Source: Frateuria edaphi (GTDB lineage Bacteria; Pseudomonadota; Gammaproteobacteria; Xanthomonadales; Rhodanobacteraceae). From it: a stretch of 64,000 nt of DNA. This document shows positions 15,456 through 22,949 of this stretch, in pieces. The DNA lies in assembly GCF_021117405.1 (NCBI RefSeq), contig NZ_CP088251.1:62001-126000 (forward strand), read 5' to 3'. The notes beneath the pieces are model-generated. The model had not been told where the DNA came from. It did not search any database and saw nothing but the letters and a program-made list of their open reading frames with translations. The translations under genes and the position numbers were made by a program. Numbering within the stretch: position 1 is the first letter of the stretch; each line of letters starts with the position of its first letter.

Positions 15456-16145
15456 TCATCCGTTGCGCGGCGGCGGCAGCCACGGCTGCACCGCATGCTT
15501 GACCGCGCCACGCAAGTCCATCAGCCGGCGGTGGAAGAAGTGGCTGGTCTCCGGCATGCGCACCACTTCCGGCTCGACCGGCAGGCTGTCGATCCAGTCG
15601 AACACCGCCTGCGGCTCGACCACTTCGTCGGCCTCGCCCTGCACGATCAGCCAGGGGCACTGCGGCGGCTCGATCCCGGTCAGCGCGAAACGCCCCGCCG
15701 GCGGCGCGATGCTCACCAGCGCGGCGGCACCCAGGCGCACCGCGTTGCGGATCGTCACGTAGCTGCCGAAGGAAAACCCGGCCAGCCACAGTACGTCGTC
15801 CGGACGCACGCGGCGTACCCAGGCGGCCACCGCGGCCAGGTCCTCGCTCTCGCCGTTGCCCTCGTCGTAACTGCCTTCGGAAGCGCCGGTGCCGCGGAAG
15901 TTGAAACGCACCGTATCGAGCCCCGACTCGCGCAGGCTGCGCTCGACCATCGTCACGACCTTGTTGTGCATGGTGCCGCCCTGCACGGGGTTGGGATGGC
16001 AGATCACGGCCACGCCGCGGCGCGCTTCCCCCGGCGCGGCGACGTCGCTGATCGCCTCCAGCTTGCCGACGGGGCCGTCGAGCGCGAAGCTCGCCTCTTC
16101 GGTCGGGAACGCGGCGGGATTGTCGGGAACGGTGGTGGGTGTCAT
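15456..16145 (-). CDS. Alpha/beta hydrolase (COG2945-type esterase)
   Basis: A protein of 229 residues. It shows HPNPVQGGTMHNKVV, FNFRGTG and the nucleophile elbow GFSFGS; the acid is likely the Asp in GEADEVV and the base the His in TSHFFH. The combination matches the short COG2945 group of alpha/beta hydrolases; the substrate is unknown. ATG at 16145 is chosen; a GTG six bases upstream is an alternative. The acpH start is divergent, only 54 bases away. Confidence 0.87.
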   Translation of the reverse strand: MTPTTVPDNPAAFPTEEASFALDGPVGKLEAISDVAAPGEARRGVAVICHPNPVQGGTMHNKVVTMVERSLRESGLDTVRFNFRGTGASEGSYDEGNGESEDLAAVAAWVRRVRPDDVLWLAGFSFGSYVTIRNAVRLGAAALVSIAPPAGRFALTGIEPPQCPWLIVQGEADEVVEPQAVFDWIDSLPVEPEVVRMPETSHFFHRRLMDLRGAVKHAVQPWLPPPRNG

Positions 16146-16199
16146 GCGCACAATGATAACCGTCGCGGCCGTGCACCGGCCGTGGTGCCGGGTGATGGC

Positions 16200-16823
16200 A
16201 TGAACCACCTGGCCCATGCGCTGCTCGCCGGTCCCGACGAGGGCCGGATCCTGGGCGGAGTGCTCGGCGACTTCGTGCGCGGCGCACCGGATGCCGCGTT
16301 GCCGACAGGCGTGCGCGAGGGCATTGCGCTGCACCGGGCGATCGATGGTTATACCGACCGCCACCCCGAGGTGCTGGCGGCGCGCGCGTTGTTCGAACCG
16401 CCGTACCGGCGCTATGCCGGCATCGCGCTGGACATGTGGTTCGACCATCTGCTGGCGCGTGACTTCGCGCGCTGGTCGCCGTCGCCGTTGCCGGCCTTCT
16501 CGACCGACCTGCGTGAGCTGTTGCGCCGGCAGGACGCGCTGTTGCCGGCCACCGCGCGGCGCTTCGCGCAATACATGCGGGCCAACGACCTGCCGGCCGC
16601 GTATGCCGAGCCGGCGGTGCTGGATCGCGCGCTTGCCGGCATCGGGCAGCGCCTGCAGCGCGACAACCCGTTGGGGCGGATGCTGCCCGTGCTGCAGGAA
16701 ATGGATGCGCCGCTGCAGGCGCGCTTCGATGCGTTCTTCCCGCAACTGCAGCGCTTCGCCCATGCGTGGAGCCCGGGCTTCAGCCCACCTGCAACACCCG
16801 GCGAAACCGCGCCGGGGGGCTGA
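16200..16823 (+). CDS. acpH: Acyl-carrier-protein phosphodiesterase (AcpH)
   Basis: A protein of 207 residues. The N-terminus (NHLAHALLAG), GVLGDFVRG and HRAIDGYTDRHP are the conserved HD-like metal-binding motifs of AcpH (DUF479), which removes the phosphopantetheine arm from ACP. The last ~18 residues lie in DNA of the GGGCTTCAGCCCACC repeat family, so the natural C-terminus has probably been replaced by repeat-encoded sequence (see 16770-16850). The ATG at 16200 is the first Met and matches the family start. Confidence 0.88.
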   Translation: MNHLAHALLAGPDEGRILGGVLGDFVRGAPDAALPTGVREGIALHRAIDGYTDRHPEVLAARALFEPPYRRYAGIALDMWFDHLLARDFARWSPSPLPAFSTDLRELLRRQDALLPATARRFAQYMRANDLPAAYAEPAVLDRALAGIGQRLQRDNPLGRMLPVLQEMDAPLQARFDAFFPQLQRFAHAWSPGFSPPATPGETAPGG

Positions 16824-16850
16824 AGCCCCACCCTGCACATCGGAGGGCCC
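16770..16850. repeat. GGGCTTCAGCCCACC repeat overlapping the 3' end of acpH
   Basis: The unit GGGCTTCAGCCCACC (about 16778-16792) and an inverted, partly matching unit (GGGGGGCTGAAGCCCCACC, about 16815-16833) flank a short spacer. The same family appears at 29508-29575 after the EamA gene. It supplies the last codons of acpH. Confidence 0.7.
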
Positions 16851-16875
16851 GTCATCCCGACGCCTGTAGCGAACG

Positions 16876-16903
16876 AAAAAACGCCGCCCGGTGGGCGGCG
16901 TTT
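16876..16903 (-). terminator. Intrinsic terminator after the cytochrome gene
   Basis: An 11-bp perfect stem (AAACGCCGCCC / GGGCGGCGTTT, 16879-16903) with a GGT loop. On the minus strand it is followed by a run of six U. It lies 29 bases after the cytochrome stop. Confidence 0.88.
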
Positions 16904-16931
16904 CAACGAAGCTTTTTATGTCAGGCCGGGC

Positions 16932-17453
16932 TTACTTGGCTTGACTGACAATCCACTTGACCGTGTTGCCCACTTGCTCGTCGGTGAGCGAGGGCATGCC
17001 GCCCTTGGGCGGCATGAAGTTGCCGTCCGGGCCGTGGTAGCCCTCGATCGCGTGCTTGACCAGGGTGTCGATGCCCTGCGCGATGCGCGGTGCCCAGGCG
17101 GCCTTGTCGCCCAGCTTGGGCGCGCCGGCCACGCCAGCGGTGTGGCAGCTGTGGCAGAGACCTTCGTAGACCGTCTTGCCGTCGGTGCTGCCGCCGAAGG
17201 CAACCTGCGACGCGGCGGCCTTGGCGGCCTCTTCCTGCGCGGCCAGCATGGCGGCGCGGCCGGTATCGCCCGCGTACGCCGCGCCGGCGGGCGCCAGGCG
17301 CTCGGCGACCTTCTGCGCCGCGTGCGGGTTGGTTTCCTTCGCCGCGTGGGAGTAGATGCTGTAGGCCATGATCAGCAACACCAGCGCCAGTACGTGCAGA
17401 CCGGCGATCAGCCAGCTGAACTGGCGGATGAAGCTCTGGTCCGATTTGGTCAT
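16932..17453 (-). CDS. c5-type cytochrome c, membrane-anchored
   Basis: A protein of 173 residues with one N-terminal membrane anchor (about 17-36, WLIAGLHVLALVLLIMAYSI), a spacer rich in Ala, and a C-terminal cytochrome c domain with CHSCH haem binding and Met ligand candidates in NFMPPKGGM. The layout matches the membrane-linked c5-like cytochromes that pass electrons to oxidases in xanthomonads and pseudomonads. ATG at 17453 is preferred; a GTG at 17465 would add four residues. A perfect TATAAT (minus strand) lies about 90 bases upstream and an intrinsic terminator follows the stop, so it is probably a single-gene unit. Confidence 0.9.
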   Translation of the reverse strand: MTKSDQSFIRQFSWLIAGLHVLALVLLIMAYSIYSHAAKETNPHAAQKVAERLAPAGAAYAGDTGRAAMLAAQEEAAKAAASQVAFGGSTDGKTVYEGLCHSCHTAGVAGAPKLGDKAAWAPRIAQGIDTLVKHAIEGYHGPDGNFMPPKGGMPSLTDEQVGNTVKWIVSQAK

Positions 17454-17540
17454 GGAACCGCTCACGCAAGTAACTCCAGGTAATCAGTGGACGTGCCGGC
17501 AGGCCTCGGGGCCGGCCGGCGCGGGGCAGACAAGTCGCCG

Positions 17541-17546
17541 ATTATA
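17541..17546 (-). promoter_or_regulatory. -10 box for the cytochrome gene
   Basis: On the minus strand, TATAAT is perfect but no good -35 box is seen at 16-18 bases. The leader would be about 80 bases. The rest of 17454-17767, including the stretch before the RND adaptor, holds nothing else I can assign. Confidence 0.5.
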
Positions 17547-17767
17547 GATCAAAGCGCGCGCCAAGGTTCAGGCCATGCTGCGCGCGGCGCGACTGCGGCA
17601 AAGCGCCGCCGTCCCTGCCGTTGGTAACGTGTCATCGGTCATGGGGCACCCCTGTCAACTGGCATTGTCCAAGGCCGTTGCTGTAACCCTATGCTTTTCA
17701 CAGGGTCGGCTTCGGCTGCGCGCGGCGCAGCGTGAAGGGCCGACAACCATTCTGGGAGCTTTATCCA

Positions 17768-18991
17768 ATGTCGCGTTTTTGGAAGATCGCGCTGGTCCTC
17801 GTGGTGGTGCTGGTGCTGGCCGTGGTCGGCCTGCGCCTGATGCACAAGCCGGGCGGCCAGCCAGGGCAGGCCAACGCCCAGGGCCAGGGAGAGGAAGGCA
17901 AGCAACCGCCGGTGCCGGTCACCGTGGTGCCGGTGGCGCGCCAGGACGTGCCGGTGTACCTGACCGCGCTGGGAACGGTGCAGGCGCTCAATACCGTGGC
18001 GATCAGCCCACAGGTGAGCGGCCGCCTGATCAGCCTCGAATTCGCCGAGGGCCAGCCGGTGAAGAAGGGCCAGGTGCTGGCGCAGATCGACCCGCGCACC
18101 TTCCAGGCCACCTATGACCAGGCCACGGCACGGCTGCACCAGGACCAGGCGCAGCTCGCCACCGCCAAGGCGAACTATTCGCGCAGCCAGGAACTGGGTC
18201 CCAAGGGCTACATCGCCAAGCAGGATCTGGACGCGCTGCGCAACACCGTGCGCCAGCTGGAGGCGACGCTCGCCTCCGACCAGGCGCAGATCCGCGACGC
18301 CGAGGTGCAGCTGGGCTATACGAAAGTGGTTTCGCCGATCGACGGCCTGGCCGGCATCCGTGGCGTGGACCCCGGCAACGTGGTGACCACCACCAGCACG
18401 ATCGTCACGCTGACCCAGCTGCACCCGATCAACGTGATGTTCAACCTGCCCGAGCAGAATCTCGACATGGTCCGCCAGGCGGCGATGGGCGAGGGCGAGC
18501 TGTCGGTCGCGGCGCTTGCCCGCGACGACGCGCACGTGATTGCCGACGGCGGCGTGCTCAAGGTGATCGACAACCAGATCGACGCCAGCACCGGCACCTT
18601 CCGGCTCAAGTCGGAATTCCCCAACCAGAAGAACGAACTGTGGCCCGGCCAGTTCGTCAACGTGCGACTGAAGGTGCGCACGGTCGGCGGCGGCCTGGTG
18701 ATCCCGGCGCAGGCGGTGCAGCGCGGCCCCGACGGCGACTATGTCTATCTGCTGCAGAAGGACGACACGGTCAAGATGCAGCCGGTGCAGGTGGCGCAGG
18801 AAGTGGGCGACAGCGCGGTGATGATCGCCAGCGGCCTGACCGAAGGCCAGCGCGTGGTCACCGAAGGCCAGTTCCGGCTCAAGCCGGGCAGCAAGGTCAA
18901 CCCGCTCAAGCCGGGCGAGGTGCCGCCGGCGCCGACCAAGGAAGAGCTTGAGAAGGCGAAGAAGGGCGGCGGCGGTCGCCGCGGTCACTGA
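17768..18991 (+). CDS. RND efflux periplasmic adaptor (MdtA-like, HlyD family)
   Basis: A protein of 407 residues. It begins with a signal anchor (SRFWKIALVLVVVLVLAVVG), then the biotinyl-lipoyl halves (TALGTVQALNTVAISPQVSG and the later SPIDGLAGIRGVDPGN) around a helical hairpin, and beta-barrel and membrane-proximal domains; the tail is Lys/Gly-rich. This is the MdtA subgroup of membrane-fusion proteins, which joins an RND pump to an outer-membrane channel such as TolC. The start ATG at 17768 follows TGGGAGC. Two RND permease genes follow, so the operon is MdtABC-like. No outer-membrane channel is encoded nearby. Confidence 0.92.
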   Translation: MSRFWKIALVLVVVLVLAVVGLRLMHKPGGQPGQANAQGQGEEGKQPPVPVTVVPVARQDVPVYLTALGTVQALNTVAISPQVSGRLISLEFAEGQPVKKGQVLAQIDPRTFQATYDQATARLHQDQAQLATAKANYSRSQELGPKGYIAKQDLDALRNTVRQLEATLASDQAQIRDAEVQLGYTKVVSPIDGLAGIRGVDPGNVVTTTSTIVTLTQLHPINVMFNLPEQNLDMVRQAAMGEGELSVAALARDDAHVIADGGVLKVIDNQIDASTGTFRLKSEFPNQKNELWPGQFVNVRLKVRTVGGGLVIPAQAVQRGPDGDYVYLLQKDDTVKMQPVQVAQEVGDSAVMIASGLTEGQRVVTEGQFRLKPGSKVNPLKPGEVPPAPTKEELEKAKKGGGGRRGH

Positions 18992-19174
18992 TGACAGAAG
19001 GCAGCCCCGGGCCGAAAGTCCGGGGCGCCGCAAAAATGGTCGTTCGCCCTGAGCGCAGGCCGCAGGCCGAAGCCGAAGGGCAGCCCTTCGACGCCGCCGC
19101 GCGACGTTCAGGGCAAACGGCGGTCGGGTTGCGATCCACGCGCGCCTTCACCTGATAGACAGACCGGACAACCC
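18992..19174. repeat. GTTCGCCCTGAGCG-family repeats in the RND operon
   Basis: The gap between the adaptor and first pump gene holds GTTCGCCCTGAGCG (19041) and a matching inverted unit (GACGTTCAGGGCAAACGG, about 19104-19121) that can pair to form a long stem-loop. Similar units occur near 6814 and 40499. Confidence 0.65.
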
Positions 19175-22100
19175 ATGGGCTTTTCCACCCTCTTCATCCG
19201 CCGGCCGATCGCCACCTCGCTGCTGATGGTCGCGGTGCTGCTGCTGGGCGTGCTCGGCTACCGCCAACTGCCGGTCTCCGCGCTGCCGGAAATCGACGCG
19301 CCCAGCCTGGTGGTGACCACGCAATACCCGGGTGCTAGCGCAACCACCATGGCGGCGCTTGTGACCACGCCGCTCGAACGCCAGCTCGGCCAGATTTCCG
19401 GCCTGTCGATGATGAGCTCCGATTCCTCCGCGGGGCTGTCCACGATCATCCTGCAGTTCAACATGGACCGGGACATCGATATCGCCGCGCAGGACGTGCA
19501 GGCGGCGATCAGTTCGGCCAAGGGCACGCTGCCGAACAACCTGCCCTACCCGCCGGTCTACAACCGCGTGAATCCGGCCGACGCGCCGATCCTCACGCTG
19601 ATGCTCACTTCCGACAGCCGCCAGCTGCGCGAGGTGAATGACCTGGCCGATTCGATCATCGCCCAGAAGCTTTCGCAGGTGCAGGGCGTGGGCCTGGTGT
19701 CGATCGCCGGCAACGTGCGCCCGGCCGTGCGGGTGCAAGTCAATCCTTCGCAGCTGTCCAACCTGGGCCTCACGCTGGAAGACGTGCGCGCCTCGCTGCA
19801 GGCGGCCAACGTCAATGCGCCCAAGGGCACGTTGAACGGCGCCACGCAGAGCTATTCGATCGGCACCAATGACCAGCTCAGCGATGCGGCCGCCTACGGG
19901 CAGACCATCATCAGCTACAAGGACGGCGCGCCGGTCCGGCTGAAGGACGTCGCGCGCGTGGTCGACGGCGTGGAAAACGACCAGCTCGCCGCCTGGGCCA
20001 ACGGCAAGCCGGCGGTGCTGCTGGACATCCGCCGGCAGCCGGGCGCGAATATCGTGCAGACGGTGGAGCAGATCCGTGCCGTGCTGCCCTCGCTGCAGGC
20101 GGTGCTGCCGGCCGATGTGCACCTGGACGTGTTCGCCGACCGCACGGTCACCATCCGCGCCTCGGTGCACGACGTGGAGTTCACCCTGATCCTCACCGTG
20201 TGCCTGGTGGTGGGTGTGATCTTCGTGTTCCTGCGCCGCCTGTGGGCCACGATCATCCCCTCGATCGCCGTGCCGCTGTCGCTGATGGGCACCTTCGGCG
20301 TGATGGCCTTCACCGGCATGTCGCTGGACAACCTCTCGCTGATGGCGCTGACCGTGGCCACCGGCTTCGTGGTCGACGATGCGATCGTGATGATCGAGAA
20401 CATCGTGCGCTACATCGAGCAGGGCAAGAGCGGCAAGGAGGCCGCGGAAATCGGCGCCAAGGAAATCGGCTTCACGGTGCTGTCGCTGACCGTTTCGCTG
20501 ATCGCGGTGTTCCTGCCGTTGCTGCTGATGCCCGGCGTCACCGGTCGCCTGTTCCACGAGTTCGCCTGGGTGCTGACCATCGCGGTCGCGATCTCGATGC
20601 TGGTGTCGCTGACGCTGACGCCGATGATGTGCGCGTATCTCCTCAAGCCCGACCAGCTTCCGGAGGGCGACGATGCGCACGAGCGCCACGCCGCCGCCGG
20701 CAAGCGCGGCGTGTGGCTGCGCACGGTCGACTTCTACGGCCGCACGCTGGACTGGGTGCTCGACCATCGCCGCCTGACCATCGTGGTCGCGGCGGCCACC
20801 GTGGTGCTGACGGTCATCCTCTACGTGGTGATTCCCAAGGGCCTGCTGCCCGAGCAGGACACCGGCCTGGTCACCGGCGTGGTGCAGGCCGACGAGAACG
20901 TGGCCTTCCCGCAGATGGAGCAGCGCACCAAGGCCGTGGCCGAGGCGCTGCGCGCTGACCCGGCCGTGTCCGGCGTTGCTGCCTTCATCGGCGCAGGCAC
21001 CATCAATCCCACGCTCAACCAGGGCCAGCTCTCGATCGTGCTCAAGGACCGCGGCGACCGCGGCGGCCTGGACGAGGTGATGCCGCGACTGCAGCAGACG
21101 GTCGCCAACATCCCGGGCGTGGCGCTGTACCTCAAACCCGTGCAGGACGTGACGCTGGATAGCCGCGTGGCCTCCACCGAGTACCAGTACTCGCTCTCGG
21201 AGGTGAACTCGGCGGACCTGGCCAAGCGTGCGGAGCAGATGACCCAGGCGCTGCGCCAGCGGCCCGAGCTGGCCGACGTGGACAACAACCTGGCCAACCG
21301 GGGCAACGCGCTCAAGCTCACCATCGACCGCGAGAAGGCCAGCCGCCTGGGCGTGCCGGTGCAGACCATCGACGACACGCTGTACGACGCCTTTGGCCAG
21401 CGCCAGATCTCGACGATCTTCACCCAGTTGAACCAGTACCGCGTGGTGCTGGAGGTGGCGCCGGAGTTCCGTTCCAGCCGCGACCTGCTCAACAAGCTGA
21501 CCGTGCGCGGCAATGGTTCGGGCGCGTTGACCGGCTCCAACGCGACCAGCTTCGGCCAGCTGACGTCCGCCAATTCGGCGACCCCCTCGGGCATCGGCAA
21601 CACCGGCAATGTCGGCTTCCAGATCGGTGGGGGCGGCACCATCCCGATCGCCTCGCTGGCCACCGCCGAGGTCACCAGCGCGCCACTGGTAGTGAGCCAC
21701 CAGCAGCAGCTGCCGGCGGTGACGGTTTCCTTCAACCTGGCGCAGGGCTATTCGCTGTCCGAGGCGGTCGATGCGATCCACGAGGTCGAGGCGCAGCTGG
21801 ACTTCCCGCCGCAGGTGCGCGGCCAGTTCATCGGCAAGGCGGCCGAGTTCAACGCGTCGATCGGCGACGAGGTCCTGCTGCTGCTGGCGGCGATCGTGGT
21901 GATCTACATCGTGCTGGGCGTGCTCTACGAGAGCTACATCCACCCGCTGACGATCATTTCGACGCTGCCGCCAGCCGGCGTGGGCGCGCTGCTTGCGCTG
22001 ATCCTGTGCGGCATGAGCCTGTCGGTGGACGGCATCGTGGGCATCGTGCTCCTGATCGGCATCGTCAAGAAGAACGCGATCATGATGATCGACTTCGCGA

Positions 22101-22417
22101 TCGAGGCGCAGCGCGACGGATTGAACGCGCGCGACGCGATCCGCCGCGCGTGCCTGTTGCGCTTCCGTCCGATCATGATGACGACCGCCGCGGCGATGCT
22201 CGGTGCGTTGCCGTTGGCGCTGGGCAACGGTATCGGTGCCGAGTTGCGCCGGCCGCTGGGCGTGTCGATCGTCGGCGGCCTGCTGCTGTCGCAGTTGGTC
22301 ACGCTCTACACCACGCCTGTGATCTACCTGTACATGGAGCGCTTCTCCGACTGGCTGCGCCTGCGCCGCGAACGCCGCGCGCTGGCGCGCGCCGAGGCCG
22401 ACGCCCGCGCCGTGTGA
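19175..22417 (+). CDS. RND efflux pump permease 1 (MdtB-like)
   Basis: A protein of 1080 residues, the standard length for HAE-1-type RND pumps. It starts FSTLFIRRPIATSLLMVAVLLL and keeps the proton-relay Asp pair in GFVVDDAIVMIENIVRYIE in TM4. Two large periplasmic loops and the late GIVKKNAIMMIDFAIEA segment are all intact. With the next pump it probably forms a heterotrimer, as MdtB2C does in E. coli. MdtABC exports novobiocin, bile salts and metal chelates there; the substrate here is not known. It follows the adaptor after 182 bases of repeat DNA. Confidence 0.93.
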   Translation: MGFSTLFIRRPIATSLLMVAVLLLGVLGYRQLPVSALPEIDAPSLVVTTQYPGASATTMAALVTTPLERQLGQISGLSMMSSDSSAGLSTIILQFNMDRDIDIAAQDVQAAISSAKGTLPNNLPYPPVYNRVNPADAPILTLMLTSDSRQLREVNDLADSIIAQKLSQVQGVGLVSIAGNVRPAVRVQVNPSQLSNLGLTLEDVRASLQAANVNAPKGTLNGATQSYSIGTNDQLSDAAAYGQTIISYKDGAPVRLKDVARVVDGVENDQLAAWANGKPAVLLDIRRQPGANIVQTVEQIRAVLPSLQAVLPADVHLDVFADRTVTIRASVHDVEFTLILTVCLVVGVIFVFLRRLWATIIPSIAVPLSLMGTFGVMAFTGMSLDNLSLMALTVATGFVVDDAIVMIENIVRYIEQGKSGKEAAEIGAKEIGFTVLSLTVSLIAVFLPLLLMPGVTGRLFHEFAWVLTIAVAISMLVSLTLTPMMCAYLLKPDQLPEGDDAHERHAAAGKRGVWLRTVDFYGRTLDWVLDHRRLTIVVAAATVVLTVILYVVIPKGLLPEQDTGLVTGVVQADENVAFPQMEQRTKAVAEALRADPAVSGVAAFIGAGTINPTLNQGQLSIVLKDRGDRGGLDEVMPRLQQTVANIPGVALYLKPVQDVTLDSRVASTEYQYSLSEVNSADLAKRAEQMTQALRQRPELADVDNNLANRGNALKLTIDREKASRLGVPVQTIDDTLYDAFGQRQISTIFTQLNQYRVVLEVAPEFRSSRDLLNKLTVRGNGSGALTGSNATSFGQLTSANSATPSGIGNTGNVGFQIGGGGTIPIASLATAEVTSAPLVVSHQQQLPAVTVSFNLAQGYSLSEAVDAIHEVEAQLDFPPQVRGQFIGKAAEFNASIGDEVLLLLAAIVVIYIVLGVLYESYIHPLTIISTLPPAGVGALLALILCGMSLSVDGIVGIVLLIGIVKKNAIMMIDFAIEAQRDGLNARDAIRRACLLRFRPIMMTTAAAMLGALPLALGNGIGAELRRPLGVSIVGGLLLSQLVTLYTTPVIYLYMERFSDWLRLRRERRALARAEADARAV

Positions 22418-22423
22418 CGCTCT

Positions 22424-22480
22424 TAGCTCCCTCTCCCTTGCGGGGGAGGGTTGGGTGAGGGGTCGGGGCTCGCGGGGATG
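22424..22480. repeat. CTCTCCC...GGGTGAGGGG intergenic repeat
   Basis: CCCTCTCCCTTGCGGGGGAGGG forms a short hairpin and is followed by TTGGGTGAGGGG. This is one unit of the family found at 4181, 22770, 26070, 32660 and 63700. Confidence 0.65.
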
Positions 22481-22531
22481 CTCCTGCATGAGCCCTGCCT
22501 TGCTTGTCGTTCTCGCGGCACGTCGGTGATT

Positions 22532-22721
22532 TGGCTCGCCTGCGGCGGGCTTCCGATCGCCTGCCGGCGCTCGGGTCACTTTCTTTGCTGGCCCAAAGAA
22601 AGTAACCAAAGAAATGGCCTGGCTAAGCCCGGTGAGGGATAAGAGCCAGGTGTCTCCTGGCCTTGCTTGGTCCGTCGCCTGCTCTTAGAGGAGCTGCCGC
22701 CGCTTTACCGCGGGCGCTCGG
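22532..22721 (+). repeat. 190-bp dispersed element, copy A
   Basis: It runs from GGCTCGCCTGCGGCGGGCTT to CCGCGGGCGCTCGG. It contains a strong internal hairpin (GTCACTTTCTTTG / CAAAGAAAGTAAC, 22575-22606) and GCTCTTAGAGGAGCTGCC. Copies B (32760-32950) and C (33181-33373, inverted) share the same order of blocks. It holds no plausible gene and sits between the two RND pump genes. Confidence 0.8.
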
Positions 22722-22769
22722 GACTTGAGGCGGCAAGAGCGCAAGGGCTTGCATGGTCGCCGCGCTCTG

Positions 22770-22815
22770 CTCCTCTCTCCTCCGGGGAGAGCCTTGGGGT
22801 GAGGGGCGGGCTAGC
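22770..22815. repeat. CTCTCCTCCGGGGAGAG...GGGGTGAGGGG intergenic repeat
   Basis: A second unit of the hairpin family in the same 532-base gap, downstream of the 190-bp element. The rest of 22722-22949 shows no gene. Confidence 0.65.
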
Positions 22816-22949
22816 GGGGATGAAGGCCGGTCGTTCGCCGGAGCCTCCGCTGGTTCCGGCATCCATCGCGCGGATCAACCGATTGGTCGGTTGCGCGTTA
22901 GCACGGCGATGCCGCGTATCCTCCTTCCCTTTGCCCCATCCCCCGCCGC

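Noticed and set aside
19148..22609. A 1153-codon open frame on the minus strand across the first RND pump gene
   Set aside because: It is an antisense shadow of the pump gene; its product is rich in His, Arg, Gln and Asp, typical of reversed GC-rich coding, and no motif is found.
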